A stretch of DNA of 64,000 nt. Origin: Petrolisthes cinctipes (lineage: Eukaryota; Arthropoda; Malacostraca; Decapoda; Porcellanidae). The notes below the pieces were generated by a model. It was not told the origin of the DNA. It saw only the letters and a list, made by a program, of their open reading frames with translations, and did not search any database. The stretch spans positions 496,001 through 560,000 of the forward strand of contig JAWQEG010000470.1 of NCBI GenBank assembly GCA_033782935.1. The letters are read 5' to 3'. The first letter of the stretch is position 1. Each line of letters opens with the position of its first letter. Below, in pieces: positions 1 to 13,607 of this stretch. The position numbers and the translations under genes were made by a program.

Positions 1-3000
1 GGGTCCCAGAAGCAATCTGTACATGTCTACTCAGTGTTAGAGTATTTTCAAAATTCAGGCCCAAAACATGCTGAAAATCGACATTTTTGGTGCCCAAAGT
101 CAATATGTGCATGTATCTTCTGTACCCGTTTATATTTCAAATTCAGGTTCAAAACACCCGAAAATTCAATATTTTGGGGTCCCAGAAGCAATCTGTACAT
201 GCCTACTCAGTGCTAGAATATTTTCAAAATATAGGCTAAAAACATGCTAAAAATCGACATTTTAGGTGCCAAAAAATCGATATATCAAATTCAGTCCCAA
301 AACACCCGAAAATTCGATATTTAGAGGTCCCAGAAGGTATCTGTACATGCCTACTCCTTGTTAGAGTATTTTCAAAATACAGGCCAAAATCATACTGAAA
401 ATCGATCTTTTAGGTGCCCAAAAGTCGATATGTGCATGCATCTTCTGTACCCGTTTATATCTCAAATTCTGGCCCTAAACACCCGAAAATTCGATATTTT
501 GGGGTCCCAGAAGCGATCTGTACATGCCTACTCCGTGTTAGAGTATTTTCAAAATTCAGGCCCAAAACATGCTGAAAATCGATATTTTTGGTGCCCAAAG
601 TCAATATGTGCATGTATCTTCTGTACCCGTTTATATCTCAAATTCAGGCTCAAAACACCCGAAAATTCAATATTTTGGGGTCCCAGAAGCAATCTGTACA
701 TGCCTACTCAGTGCTAGAATATTTTCAAAATATAGGCTAAAAACATGCTAAAAATCGATCTTTTAGGTGCCAAAAAGTCGATATCTCAAATTCAGTCCCA
801 AAACACCCGAAAATTCGATATTTAGGGGTCCCAGAAGCAATCTGTACATGCCTACTTAGTGTTAGAGTATTTTCAAAATTCAGGCCCAAAACATGCTGAA
901 AATCGACATTTTTGGTGCCCAAAGTCAATATGTGCATGTATCTTCTGTACCCGTTTATATCTCAAATTCAGGCTCAAAACACCCGAAAATTCAATATTTT
1001 GGGATCCCAGAAGCAATCTGTACATGCTTACTCAGTGCTAGAATATTTTCAAAATATAGGCTAAAAACATGCTAAAAATCGATCTTTTAGGTGCCAAAAA
1101 GTCGATATCTCAAATTCAGTCCCAAAACACCCGAAAATTCGATATTTAGAGGTCCCAGAAGGTATCTGTACATGCCTACTCCGTGTTAGAGTATTTTCAA
1201 AATACATGCTCAAAACATACTGAAAATCGATCTTTTAGGTGCCCAAAAGTCGATATGTGCATGCATCTTCAGTACCCGTTTATATCTCAAATTCAGGCTC
1301 AAAACACCCGAAAATTCAATATTTTGGGGTCCCAGAAGCGATCTGTACATGCCTACTCAGTGTTAGAATATTTTCAAAATACAGGCCCAAAACATGCTGA
1401 AAATCGATATTTTAGATGCCCAAAGTCAATATGTGCATGTATCTTCTGTACCCGTTTATATCTCAAATTCAGGCTCAAAACACCCGAAAATTCAATATTT
1501 TGGGGTCTCAGAAGCAATCTGTACATGCCTACACAGTGCTAGAATATTTTCAAAATATAGGCTAAAAACATGCTAAAAATCGACATTTTAGGTGCCAAAA
1601 AGTCGATATCTCAAATTCAGTCCCAAAACACCCGAAAATTCGATATTTAGGGGTCCCAGAAGCGATCTGTACATGCCTACTCCGTGTTAGAGTATTTTCA
1701 ATATACAGGCCCAAAACATGCTGAAAATCGATATTTTAGATGCTCAAAGTCAATATGTGCATGTATCTTCTGTACCCGTTTATATCTCAAATTCAGGCTC
1801 AAAACACCCGAAAATTCAATATTTTGGGGTCCTAGAAGCAATTTGTACATGCCTACACAGTGCTAGAATATTTTCAAAATATAGGCTAAAAATATGCTAA
1901 AAATCGACATTTTAGGTGCCAAAAAATCGATATCTCAAATTCAGTCCCAAAACACCCGAAAATTCGATATTTAGAGGTCCCAGAAGGTATCTGTACATGC
2001 CTACTCCGTGTTAGAGTATTTTCAAAATACAGGCCAAAAACATACTGAAAATCGATCTTTTAGGTGCCCAAAAGTCGATATGTGCAGGCATCTTCTGTAC
2101 CCGTTTATATCTCAAATTCTGCCCCTAAACACCCGAAAATTCGATATTTTGGGGTCCCAGAAGCGATCTGTACATGTCTACTCCGTGTTAGAGTATTTTC
2201 AAAATTCAGGCCCAAAACATGCTGAAAATCGATATTTTTGGTGCCCAAAGTCAATATGTGCATGTATCTTCTGTACCCGTTTATATCTCAAATTCAGTCT
2301 CAAAACACCCGAAAATTCAATATTTTGGGGTCCCAGAAGCAATCTGTACATGCCTACTCAGTGCTAGAATATTTTCAAAATATAGGCTAAAAACATGCTA
2401 AAAATCGATCTTTTAGGAGCCAAAAAGTCGATATCTCAAATTCAGTCCCAAAACACCCGAAAATTCGATATTTAGGGGTCCCAGCAGCGATCTGTACATG
2501 CCTACTCCGTGTTAGAGTATTTTCAAAATACATGCTCAAAACATACTGAAAATCGATCTTTTAGGTGCACAAAAGTCGATATGTGCATGCATCTTCAGTA
2601 CCCGTTTATATCTCAAATTCAGGCTCAAAACACCCGAAAATTCAATATTTTGGGGTCCCAGAAGCAATCTGTACATGCCTACTCAGTGTTAGAGTATTTT
2701 CAAAATACAGGCCCAAAACATGCTGAAAATCGATATTTTAGATGCCCAAAGTCAATATGAGCATGTATCTTCTGTACCCGTATATATCTCAAATTCAGGC
2801 TCAAAACACCCGAAAATTCAATAGTTTCGGGTCCCAGAAGCAGCCTACACAGTGCTAGAATATTTTCAAAATATAGGCTAAAAACATGCTGAAAATCGAC
2901 ATTTTAGGTGCCAAAAAATCGATATCTCAAATTCAGTCCAAAAACACCCGAAAATTCGATATTTAGAGGTCCCAGAAGGTATCTGTACATGCCTACTCCG

Positions 3001-5461
3001 TGTTAGAGTATTTTCAATATACAGGCCAAAAACATACTGAAAATCGATCTTTTAGGTGCCCAAAAGTCGATATGTGCATGCATCTTCTGTACCCGTTTAT
3101 ATCTCAAATTCTGGCCCTAAACACCCGAAAATTCGATATTTTGGGGTCCCAGAAGCGATCTGTACATGTCTACTCCGTGTTAGAGTATTTTCAAAATTCA
3201 GGCCCAAAACATGCTGAAAATCGATATTTTTGGTGCCCAAAGTCAATATGTGCATGTATCTTCTGTACCCGTTTATATCTCAAATTCAGGCTCAAAACAC
3301 CCGAAAATTTAATATTTTGGGGTCCCAGAAGCAATCTGTACATGCCTACTCAGTGCTAGAATATTTTCAAAATATAGGCTAAAAACATGCTAAAAATCGA
3401 TCTTTTAGGAGCCAAAAAGTCGATATCTCAAATTCAGTCCCAAAACACCCGAAAATTCGATATTTAGAGGTCCCAGAAGGTATCTGTACATGCCTACTCC
3501 TTGTTAGAGTATTTTCAAAATACAGGCCAAAATCATACTGAAAATCGATCTTTTAGGTGCCCAAAAGTCGATATGTGCATGCATCTTCTGTACCCGTTTA
3601 TATCTCAAATTCTGGCCCTAAACACCCGAAAATTCGATATTTTGGGGTCCCAGAAGCAATCTGTACATGCCTACTCCGTGTTAGAGTATTTTCAAAATTC
3701 AGGCTCAAAACATGCTGAAAATCGATATTTTAGATGCCCAAAGTCAATATGTGCATGTATCTTCTGTACCCGTTTATATCTCAAATTCAGGCTCAAAACA
3801 CCCGAAAATTCAATATTTTGGGGTCCCAGAAGCAATCTGTACATGCCTACTCAGTGCTAGAATATTTTCAAAATATAGGCTAAAAACATGCTAAAAATCG
3901 ATCTTTTAGGTGCCAAAAAGTCGATATCTCAAATTCAGTCCCAAAACACCCGAAAATTCGATATTTAGAGGTCCCAGAAGGTATCTGTACATGCCTACTC
4001 CGTGTTAGAGTATTTTCAAAATACATGCTCAAAACATACTGAAAATCGATCTTTTAGGTGCCCAAAAGTCGATATGTGCATGCATCTTCAGTACCCGTTT
4101 ATATCTCAAATTCAGGCTCAAAACACCCGAAAATTCGATATTTTGGGGTCCCAGAAGCGATCTGTACATGCCTACTCAGTGTTAGAGTATTTTCAAAATA
4201 CAGGCCCAAAACATGCTGAAAATCGATATTTTAGATGCCCAAAGTCAATATGTGCATGTATCTTCTGTACCCGTTTATATCTCAAATTCAGGCTCAAAAC
4301 ACCCGAAAATTCAATAATTTGGGGTCCCAGAAGCAATCTGTACATGCCTACTCAGTGTTAGAATATTTTCAAAATACAGGCCCAAAACATGCTGAAAATC
4401 GATATTTTAGATGCCCAAAGTCAATATGTGCATGTATCTTCTGTACCCGTTTATATCTCAAATTCAGGCTCAAAACACCCGAAAATTCAATATTTTGGGG
4501 TCCCAGAAGCAATCTGTACATGCCTACACAGTGCTAGAATATTTTCAAAATATAGGCTAAAAACATGCTAAAAATCGACATTTTAGGTGCCAAAAAGTCG
4601 ATATCTCAAATTCAGTCCCAAAACACCCGAAAATTCGATATTTAGGGGTCCCAGAAGCGATCTGTACATGCCTACTCCGTGTTAGAGTATTTTCAAAATA
4701 CAGGCCCAAAACATGCTGAAAATCGATATTTTATATGCCCAAAGTCAATATGAGCATGTATCTTCTGTACCCGTATATATCTCAAATTCAGGCTCAAAAC
4801 ACCCGAAAATTCAATAGTTTGGGGTCCCAGAAGCAGCCTACACAGTGCTAGAATATTTTCAAAATATAGGCTAAAAACATGCTGAAAATCGACATTTTAG
4901 GTGCCAAAAAATCGATATCTCAAATTCAGTCCCAAAACACCCGAAAATTCGATATTTAGAGGTCCCAGAAGGTATCTGTACATGCCTACTCCGTGTTAGA
5001 GTATTTTCAAAATACAGGCCAAAAACATACTGAAAATCGATCTTTTAGGTGCCCAAAAGTCGATATGTGCATGCATCTTCTGTACCCGTTTATATCTCAA
5101 ATTCTGGCCCTAAACACCCGAAAATTCGATATTTTGGGGTCCCAGAAGCGATCTGTACATGCCTACTCCGTGTTAGAGTATTTTCAAAATTCAGGCCCAA
5201 AACATGCTGAAAATCGATATTTTTGGTGCCCAAAGTCAATATGTGCATGTATCTTCTGTACCCGTTTATATCTCAAATTCAGGCTCAAAACACCCGAAAA
5301 TTTAATATTTTGGGGTCCCAGAAGCAATCTGTACATGCCTACTCAGTGCTAGAATATTTTCAAAATATAGGCTAAAAACATGCTAAAAATCGATCTTTTA
5401 GGAGCCAAAAAGTCGATATCTCAAATTCAGTCCCAAAACACCCGAAAATTCGATATTTAGG
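1..5461 (+). repeat. Array segment 1: mixed trimers, dimers and one four-monomer unit
   Basis: Unit order: B-C 2-325; A-B-C 326-826; B-C 827-1150; A'-B'-C 1151-1651; B'-C 1652-1975; A-B-C2 1976-2476; A'-B'-C 2477-2967; A-B-C2 2968-3468; A-B-C 3469-3969; A'-B'-B'-C 3970-4646 (677 bp); B'-C 4647-4960; A-B-C2 4961-5461. The C monomers near 2839 and 4833 lack 10 bp (agcagcctacacag). The three full or near-full 324-bp B-C units show loss of the A monomer. Confidence 0.85.
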
Positions 5462-8400
5462 GGTCCCAGAAGCGATCTGTACATGCCTACTCCGTGTTAG
5501 AGTATTTTCAAAATACATGCTCAAAACATACAGAAAATCGATCTTTTAGGTGCCAAAAAGTCGATATCTCAAATTCAGTTCCAAAACACCCGAAAATTCG
5601 ATATTTAGGGGTCCCAGAAGCGATCTGTACATGCCTACTCCGTGTTAGAGTATTTTCAAAATACATGCTTAAAACATACTGAAAATCGATCTTTTAGGTG
5701 CACAAAAGTCGATATGTGCATGCATCTTCAGTACCCGTTTATATCTCAAATTCTGGCCCAAAACACCCGAAAATTCGATATTTTGGGGTCCCAGAAGCGA
5801 TTTGTACATGCCTACTCCGTGTTAGAGTATTTTCAAAATTCAGGCCCAAAACATGCTGAAAATCGATATTTTTGGTGCCCAAAGTCAATATGTGCATGTA
5901 TCTTCTGTACCCGTTTATATCTCAAATTCAGGCTCAAAACACCCGAAAATTCAATATTTCAGGGTCCCAGAAGCAATCTGTACATGCCTACTCAGTGCTA
6001 GAATATTTTCAAAATATAGGCTAAAAACATGTTAAAAATCGATCTTTTAGGTGCCAAAAAGTCGATATCTCAAATTCAGTCCCAAAACACCCGAAAATTC
6101 GATATTTAGGGGTCCCAGAAGCGATCTGTACATGCCTACTCCGTGTTAGAGTATTTTCAAAATAAATGCTTAAAACATACTGAAAATCGATCTTTTAGGT
6201 GCACAAAAGTCGATATGTGCATGCATCTTCAGTACCCGTTTATATCTCAAATTCAGGCTCAAAACACCCAAAAATTCAATATTTTGGGGTCCCAGAAGCA
6301 ATCTTTACATGCCTACTCAGTGTTAGAGTATTTTCAAAATTCAGGCCCAAAACATGCTGAAAATCGATATTTTTGGTGCCCAAAGTCAATATGTGCATGT
6401 ATCTTCTGTACCCGTTTATATCTCAAATTCAGGCTCAAAACACCCGAAAATTCAATATTTTGGGGTACCAGAAGCAATCTGTACATGCCTACACAGTGCT
6501 AGAATATTTTCAAAATATAGGCTAAAAACATGCTAAAAATCGACATTTTAGGTGCCAAAAAATCGATATCTCAAATTCAGTCCCAAAACACCCGAAAATT
6601 CGATATTTAGAGGTCCCGGAAGGTATCTGTACATGCCTACTCCGTGTTAGAGTATTTTCAAAATACAGGCCAAAAACATACTGAAAATCGATCTTTTAGG
6701 TGCCCAAAAGTCGATATGTGCATCTTCTGTACCCGTTTATATCTCAAATTCTGGCCCTAAACACCCGAAAATTCGATATTTTGGGGTCCCAGAAGCAATC
6801 TGTACATGCCTACTCCGTGTTAGAGTTTTTTCAAAATTCAGGCCCAAAACATGCTGAAAATCGATATTTTTGGTGCCCAAAGTCAATATGTGCATGTATC
6901 TTCTGTACCCGTTTATATCTCAAATTCAGGCTCAAAACACCCGAAAATTCAATATTATGGGGTCCCAGAAGCAATCTGTACATGCCTACTCAGTGCTAGA
7001 ATATTTTCAAAATATAGGCTAAAAACATGCTATAAATCGATCTTTTAGGTGCCAAAAAGTCGATATCTCAAATTCAGTCCCAAAACACCCGAAAATTCGA
7101 TATTTAGGGGTCCCAAAAGCGATCTGTACATGCCTACTCCGTGTTAGAGTATTTTCAAAATACATGCTCAAAACATACTGAAAATCGATCTTTTAGGTGC
7201 CCAAAAGTCGATATGTGCATGCATATTCAGTACCCGTTTATATCTCAAATTCAGGCTCAAAACACCCGAAAATTCAAAATTTTGGGGTCCCAGAAGCAAT
7301 CTGTACATGCCTACTCAGTGTTAGAGTATTTTCAATATACAGGCCCAAAACATGCTGAAAATCGATATTTTAGATGCCCAAAGTCAATATGTGCATGTAT
7401 CTTCTGTACCCGTTTATATCTCAAATTCAGGCTCAAAACACCCGAAAATTCAATATTTTGGGGTCCCAGAAGCAATCTGTACAGTGCTAGAATATTTTCA
7501 AAAAATAGGCTAAAAACATGCTAAAAACCGATCTTTTAGGTGCCAAAAAGTCGATATCTCAAATTCAGTCCCAAAACACCCGAAAATTCGATATTTAGGG
7601 GTCCCAGAAGCGATCTGTACAGGCCTACTCCGTGTTAGAGTATTTTCAAAATTCAGGCCCAAAACATGCTGAAAATCGATCTTTTAGGTGCACAAAAGTC
7701 GATATGTGCATGCATCTTCATTACCCGTTTATATCTCAAATTCAGGCTCAAAAACCCCGAAAATTCGATATTTTGGGGTCCCAGAAGCGATCTGTACCTG
7801 CCTACTCCGTGTTAGAGTATTTTCAAAATTCAGGCCCAAAACATGTTGAAAATCGATATTTTTGGTGCCCAAATCGTGCATGTATCTTCTGTACCCGTTT
7901 ATATCTCAAATTCAGGCTCAAAACAACCGAAAATTCAATATTTTGGGGTCCCAGAAGCAATCTGTACATGCCTACACAGTGGTAGAATATTTTCAAAATA
8001 TAGGCTAAAAACATGCTAAAAATCGACATTTTAGGTGCCAAAAAATCGATATCTCAAATTCAGTCCAAAAACACCCGAAAATTCGATATTTAGAGGTCCC
8101 AGAAGGTATCTGTACATGCCTACTCCGTGTTAGAGTATTTTCAAAATACATGCTCAAAACATACTGAAAATCGATCTTTTAGGTGCACAAAAGTCGATAT
8201 GTGCATGCATCTTCAGTACCCGTTTATATCTCAAATTCAGGCTCAAAACACCCAAAAATTCAATATTTTGGGGTCCCAGAAGCAATCTGTACATGCCTAC
8301 TCAGTGTTAGAGTATTTTCAAAATACAGGCCCAAAACATGCTGAAAATCGATATTTTAGATGCCCAAAGTCAATATGAGCATGTATCTTCTGTACCCGTT

Positions 8401-10573
8401 TATATCTCAAATTCAGGCTCAAAACACCCGAAAATTCAATAGTTTGGGGTCCCAGAAGCAATCTGTACATGCCTACACAGTGCTAGAATATTTTCAAAAT
8501 ATAGGCTAAAAACATGCTGAAAATCGACATTTTAGGTGCCAAAAAATCGATATCTCAAATTCAGTCCCAAAACACCCGAAAATTCGATATTTAGAGGTCC
8601 CAGAAGGTATCTGTACATGCCTACTCCGTGTTAGAGTATTTTCAAAATACAGGCCAAAAACATACTGAAAATCGATCTTTTAGGTGCCCAAAAGTCGATA
8701 TGTGCATGCATCTTCTGTACCCGTTTATATCTCAAATTCTGGCCCTAAACACCCGAAAATTCGATATTTTGGGGTCCCAGAAGCGATCTGTACATGCCTA
8801 CTCCGTGTTAGAGTATTTTCAAAATTCAGGCCCAAAACATGCTGAAAATCGATATTTTTGGTGCCCAAAGTCAATATGTGCATGTATCTTCTGTACCCGT
8901 TTATATCTCAAATTCAGGCTCAAAACACCCGAAAATTCAATATTTTGGGGTCCCAGAAGCAATCTGTACAGTGCTAGAATATTTTCAAAAAATAGGCTAA
9001 AAACATGCTAAAAACCGATCTTTTAGGTGCCAAAAAGTCGATATCTCAAATTCAGTCCCAAAACACCCGAAAATTCGATATTTAGGGGTCCCAGAAGCGA
9101 TCTGTACAGGCCTACTCCGTGTTAGAGTATTTTCAAAATTCAGGCCCAAAACATGCTGAAAATCGATCTTTTAGGTGCACAAAAGTCGATATGTGCATGC
9201 ATCTTCATTACCCGTTTATATCTCAAATTCAGGCTCAAAAACCCCGAAAATTCGATATTTTGGGGTCCCAGAAGCGATCTGTACCTGCCTACTCCGTGTT
9301 AGAGTATTTTCAAAATTCAGGCCCAAAACATGTTGAAAATCGATATTTTTGGTGCCCAAATCGTGCATGTATCTTCTGTACCCGTTTATATCTCAAATTC
9401 AGGCTCAAAACAACCGAAAATTCAATATTTTGGGGTCCCAGAAGCAATCTGTACATGCCTACACAGTGCTAGAATATTTTCAAAATATAGGCTAAAAACA
9501 TGCTAAAAATCGACATTTTAGGTGCCAAAAAATCGATATCTCAAATTCAGTCCAAAAACACCCGAAAATTCGATATTTAGAGGTCCCAGAAGGTATCTGT
9601 ACATGCCTACTCCGTGTTAGAGTATTTTCAAAATACATGCTCAAAACATACTGAAAATCGATCTTTTAGGTGCACAAAAGTCGATATGTGCATGCATCTT
9701 CAGTACCCGTTTATATCTCAAATTCAGGCTCAAAACACCCAAAAATTCAATATTTTGGGGTCCCAGAAGCAATCTGTACATGCCTACTCAGTGTTAGAGT
9801 ATTTTCAAAATACAGGCCCAAAACATGCTGAAAATCGATATTTTAGATGCCCAAAGTCAATATGAGCATGTATCTTCTGTACCCGTTTATATCTCAAATT
9901 CAGGCTCAAAACACCCGAAAATTCAATAGTTTGGGGTCCCAGAAGCAATCTGTACATGCCTACACAGTGCTAGAATATTTTCAAAATATAGGCTAAAAAC
10001 ATGCTGAAAATCGACATTTTAGGTGCCAAAAAATCGATATCTCAAATTCAGTCCCAAAACACCCGAAAATTCGATATTTAGAGGTCCCAGAAGGTATCTG
10101 TACATGCCTACTCCGTGTTAGAGTATTTTCAAAATACAGGCCAAAAACATACTGAAAATCGATCTTTTAGGTGCCCAAAAGTCGATATGTGCATGCATCT
10201 TCTGTACCCGTTTATATCTCAAATTCTGGCCCTAAACACCCGAAAATTCGATATTTTGGGGTCCCAGAAGCGATCTGTACATGCCTACTCCGTGTTAGAG
10301 TATTTTCAAAATTCAGGCCCAAAACATGCTGAAAATCGATATTTTTGGTGCCCAAAGTCAATATGTGCATGTATCTTCTGTACCCGTTTATATCTCAAAT
10401 TCAGGCTCAAAACACCCGAAAATTCAATATTTTGGGGTCCCAGAAGCAATCTGTACAGTGCTAGAATATTTTCAAAATATAGGCTAAAAACATGCTAAAA
10501 ATCGATCTTTTAGGTGCCAAAAAGTCGATATCTCAAATTCAGTTCCAAAACACCCGAAAATTCGATATTTAGG
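5462..10573 (+). repeat. Array segment 2: trimers with A'/C hybrid and 1487-bp duplication
   Basis: It opens with a lone 148-bp A'/C hybrid (5462-5609). Then trimers start at 5610, 6111, 6612 (4-bp loss in A), 7109, 7600, 8095, 8596, 9087, 9582 and 10083. The units at 7600 and 9087 start with a hybrid monomer (B front with caggcccaaaacatg, A' rear with gtgcacaaaag) and a B monomer missing 6 bp (gcccaaatcgtgcatg). Those at 7109, 8596 and 10083 end in a C monomer lacking 10 bp (ctgtacagtgctag). Confidence 0.85.
7461..10434 (+). repeat. 1487-bp segment in two tandem copies
   Basis: Copies are about 7461-8947 and 8948-10434. Both share rare features at a constant 1487-bp offset: the 10-bp loss at ctgtacagtgctag, caaaaaataggc, ctaaaaaccgatc, the capturing change tgtacctgcctactcc, aaaaaccccgaaaattcg, aaaacaaccg and the 6-bp loss at gcccaaatcgtgc. 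The length equals three 501-bp trimers minus 10 and minus 6. The join region of a third copy starts at 10435, but it already differs (caaaatatagg), so the next unit is a relative, not a full copy. Confidence 0.88.
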
Positions 10574-13500
10574 GGTCCCAGAATCGATCTGTACATGCCT
10601 ACTCCGTGTTAGAGTATTTTCAAAATACATGCTCAAAACATACTGAAAATCGATCTTTTCCGTGCACAAAAGTCGATATGTGCATGCATCTTCAGTACCC
10701 GTTTATATCTCAAATTCAGGCTCAAAACACCCGAAAATTCGATATTTTGGGGTCCCAGAAGCGATCTGTACATGCCTACTCAGTGTTAGAGTATTTTCAA
10801 AATTCAGGCCCAAAACATGCTTAAAATCGATATTTTTGGTGCCCAAAGTCAATATGTGAATGTATCTTCTGTACCCGTTTATATCTCAAATTCAGGCTGA
10901 AAACACCCGAAAATTCAATATTTTGGGGTCCCAGAAGCAATCTGTACATGCCTACTCAGTGCTAGAATATTTTCAAAATATAGGCTAAAAACATGCTAAA
11001 ATCGATCTTTTAGGTGCCAAAAAGTCGATATCTCAAATTCAGTCCCAAAACACCCGAAAATTCGATATTTAATGGTCCCAGAAGCGATCTGTACATGCCT
11101 ACTCCGTGTTAGAGTATTTTCAAAATACATGCTCAAAACATACTGAAAATCGATCTTTTAGGTGCACAAAAGTCGATATGTGCATGCATCTTCAGTACCC
11201 GTTTATATCTCAAATTCATGCTCAAAACACCCGAAAATTCAATATTTTGGGGTCCCTGAAGCAATCTGTACATGCCTACTCAGTGTTAGAGTATTTTCAA
11301 AATACAGGCCCAAAACATGCTGAAAATCGATATTTTAGATGCCCAAAGTCAATATGTGCATGTATCTTCAGTACCCGTATATATCTCAAATTCAGGCTCA
11401 AAACACCCGAAAATTCAATATTTTGGGGTCCCAGAAGCGATCTGTACATGCCTACTCCGTGTTAGAGTATTTTCAAAATTCAGGCCCAAAACATGCTGAA
11501 AATCGATATTTTTGGTGCCCAAAGTCAATATGTGCATGTATCTTCTGTACCCGTTTATATCTCAAATTCAGGCTCAAAACACCCGAAAATTCAATATTTT
11601 GGGGTCCCAGAAGCAATCTGTACATGCCTACTCAGTGCTAGAATATTATCAAAATATAGGCTAAAAACATGTTAAAAATCGATCTTTTAGGTGCCAAAAA
11701 GTCGATATCTCAAATTCAGTCCCAAAACACCCGAAAATTCGATATTTAGGGGTCCCAGAAGCTATCTGTACATGCCTACTCCGTGTTAGAGTATTTTCAA
11801 AATACATGCTTAAAACATACTGAAAATCGATCTTTTAGGTGCACAAAAGTCGATATGTGCATGCATCTTCAGTACCCGTTTATATCTCAAATTCAGGCTC
11901 AAAACACCCGAAAATTCGATATTTTGGGGTCCCAGAAGCGATCTGTACATGCCTACTCCGTGTTAGAGTATTTTCAAAATTCAGGCCCAAAACATGCTGA
12001 AAATCGATATTTTTGGTGCCCAAAGTCAATATGTGAATGTATCTTCTGTACCCGTTTATATCTCAAATTCAGGCTCAAAACACCCGAAAATTCAATATTT
12101 TGGGGTCCCAGAAGCAATCTGTACATGCCTACTCAGTGCTAGAATATTTTCAAAATATAGGCTAAAAACATGCTAAAAATCGACATTTTAGGTGCCAAAA
12201 AATCGATATCTCAAATTCAGTCCCAAAACACCCGAAAATTCGATATTTAGAGGTCCCAGAAGGTATCTGTACATGCCTACTCCGTGTTAGAGTATTTTCA
12301 AAATACAGGCCAAAAACATACTGAAAATCGATCTTTTAGGTGCCCAAAAGTCGATATGTGCATGCATCTTCTGTACCCGTTTATATCTCAAATTCTGGCC
12401 CTAAACACCCGAAAATTCGATATTTTGGGGTCCCAGAAGCGATCTGTACATGCCTACTCCGTGTTAGAGTATTTTCAAAATTCAGGCCCAAAACATGCTG
12501 AAAATCGATATTTTTGGTGCCCAAAGTCAATATGTGCATGTATCTTCTGTACCCGTTTATATCTCAAATTCTGGCCCTAAACACCCGAAAATTCGATACT
12601 TAGGGGTCCCAGAAGCGATCTGTACATGCCTACTCCGTGTTAGAGTATTTTCAAAATACATGCTCAAAACATACTGAAAATCGATCCTTTAGGTGCACAA
12701 AAGTCGATATGTGCATGCATCTTCAGTACCCGTTTATATCTCAAATTCAGGCTTAAAACACCCGAAAATTCAATATTTTGGGGTCCCAGAAGCAATCTGT
12801 ACATGCCTACTCAGTGTTAGAGTATTTTCAAAATACAGGCCCAAAACATGCTGAAAATCGATATTTTAGATGCCCAAAGTCAATATGTGCATGTATCTTC
12901 TGTACCCGTTTATATCTGAAATTCAGGCTCAAAACACCCGATAATTCAATATTTTTGGGTCCCAGAAGCAATCTGTACATGCCTACACAGTGCTAGAATA
13001 TTTTCAAAATATAGGCTAAAAACATGCTGAAAATCGATATTTTAGGTGCCAAAAAATCGATATCTCAAATTCAGTCCCAAAACACCCGAAAATTCGATAT
13101 TTAGAGGTCCCAGAAGGTATCTGTACATGCCTACTCCGTGTTAGAGTATTTTAAAAAATACAGGCCAAAAACATACTGAAAATCGATCTTTTAGGTGCCC
13201 AAAAGTCGATATGTGCATGCATCTTCTGTACCCGTTTATATCTCAAATTCTGGCCCTAAACACCCGAAAATTCGATATTTTGGGGTCCCAGAAGCGATCT
13301 GTACATGCCTACTCCGTGTTAGAGTATTTTCAAAATTCAGGCCCAAAACATGCTGAAAATCGATATTTTTTGTGCCCAAAGTCAATATGTGCATGTATCT
13401 TCTGTACCCGTTTATATCTCAAATTCAGGCTCAAAACACCCGAAAATTCAATATTTTGGGGTCCCAGAAGCAATCTGTACATGCCTACTCAGTGCTAGAA

Positions 13501-13607
13501 TATTTTCAAAATATAGGCTAAAAACATGCTAAAAATCGACATTTTAGGTGCAAAAAAATCGATATCTCAAATTCAGTCCCAAAACACTCGAATATTCGAT
13601 ATTTAGA
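10574..13607 (+). repeat. Array segment 3: trimers, one tetramer, one A-B hybrid pair
   Basis: Units: A'-B-C 10574-11073 (1-bp loss in C, ctaaaatcgatc); A'-B'-B-C 11074-11750 (677 bp); A'-B-C1 11751-12251; A plus a B monomer ending in A/C-type sequence 12252-12604 (353 bp, no separate C); A'-B'-C1 12605-13105; A-B-C 13106-13607 (one extra base in A, tttaaaaaatac). The 12252-13105 block has a counterpart at 21793-22646. Confidence 0.83.

Noticed and set aside
7461..10434. Assembly duplication as the cause of the near-identical tandem copies
   Set aside because: It cannot be fully excluded without reads, but the copies differ at several bases or small indels (for example ggtagaatatt against gctagaatatt here, and 6 and 148-bp differences in the 4.3-kb pair), which argues for real duplications.
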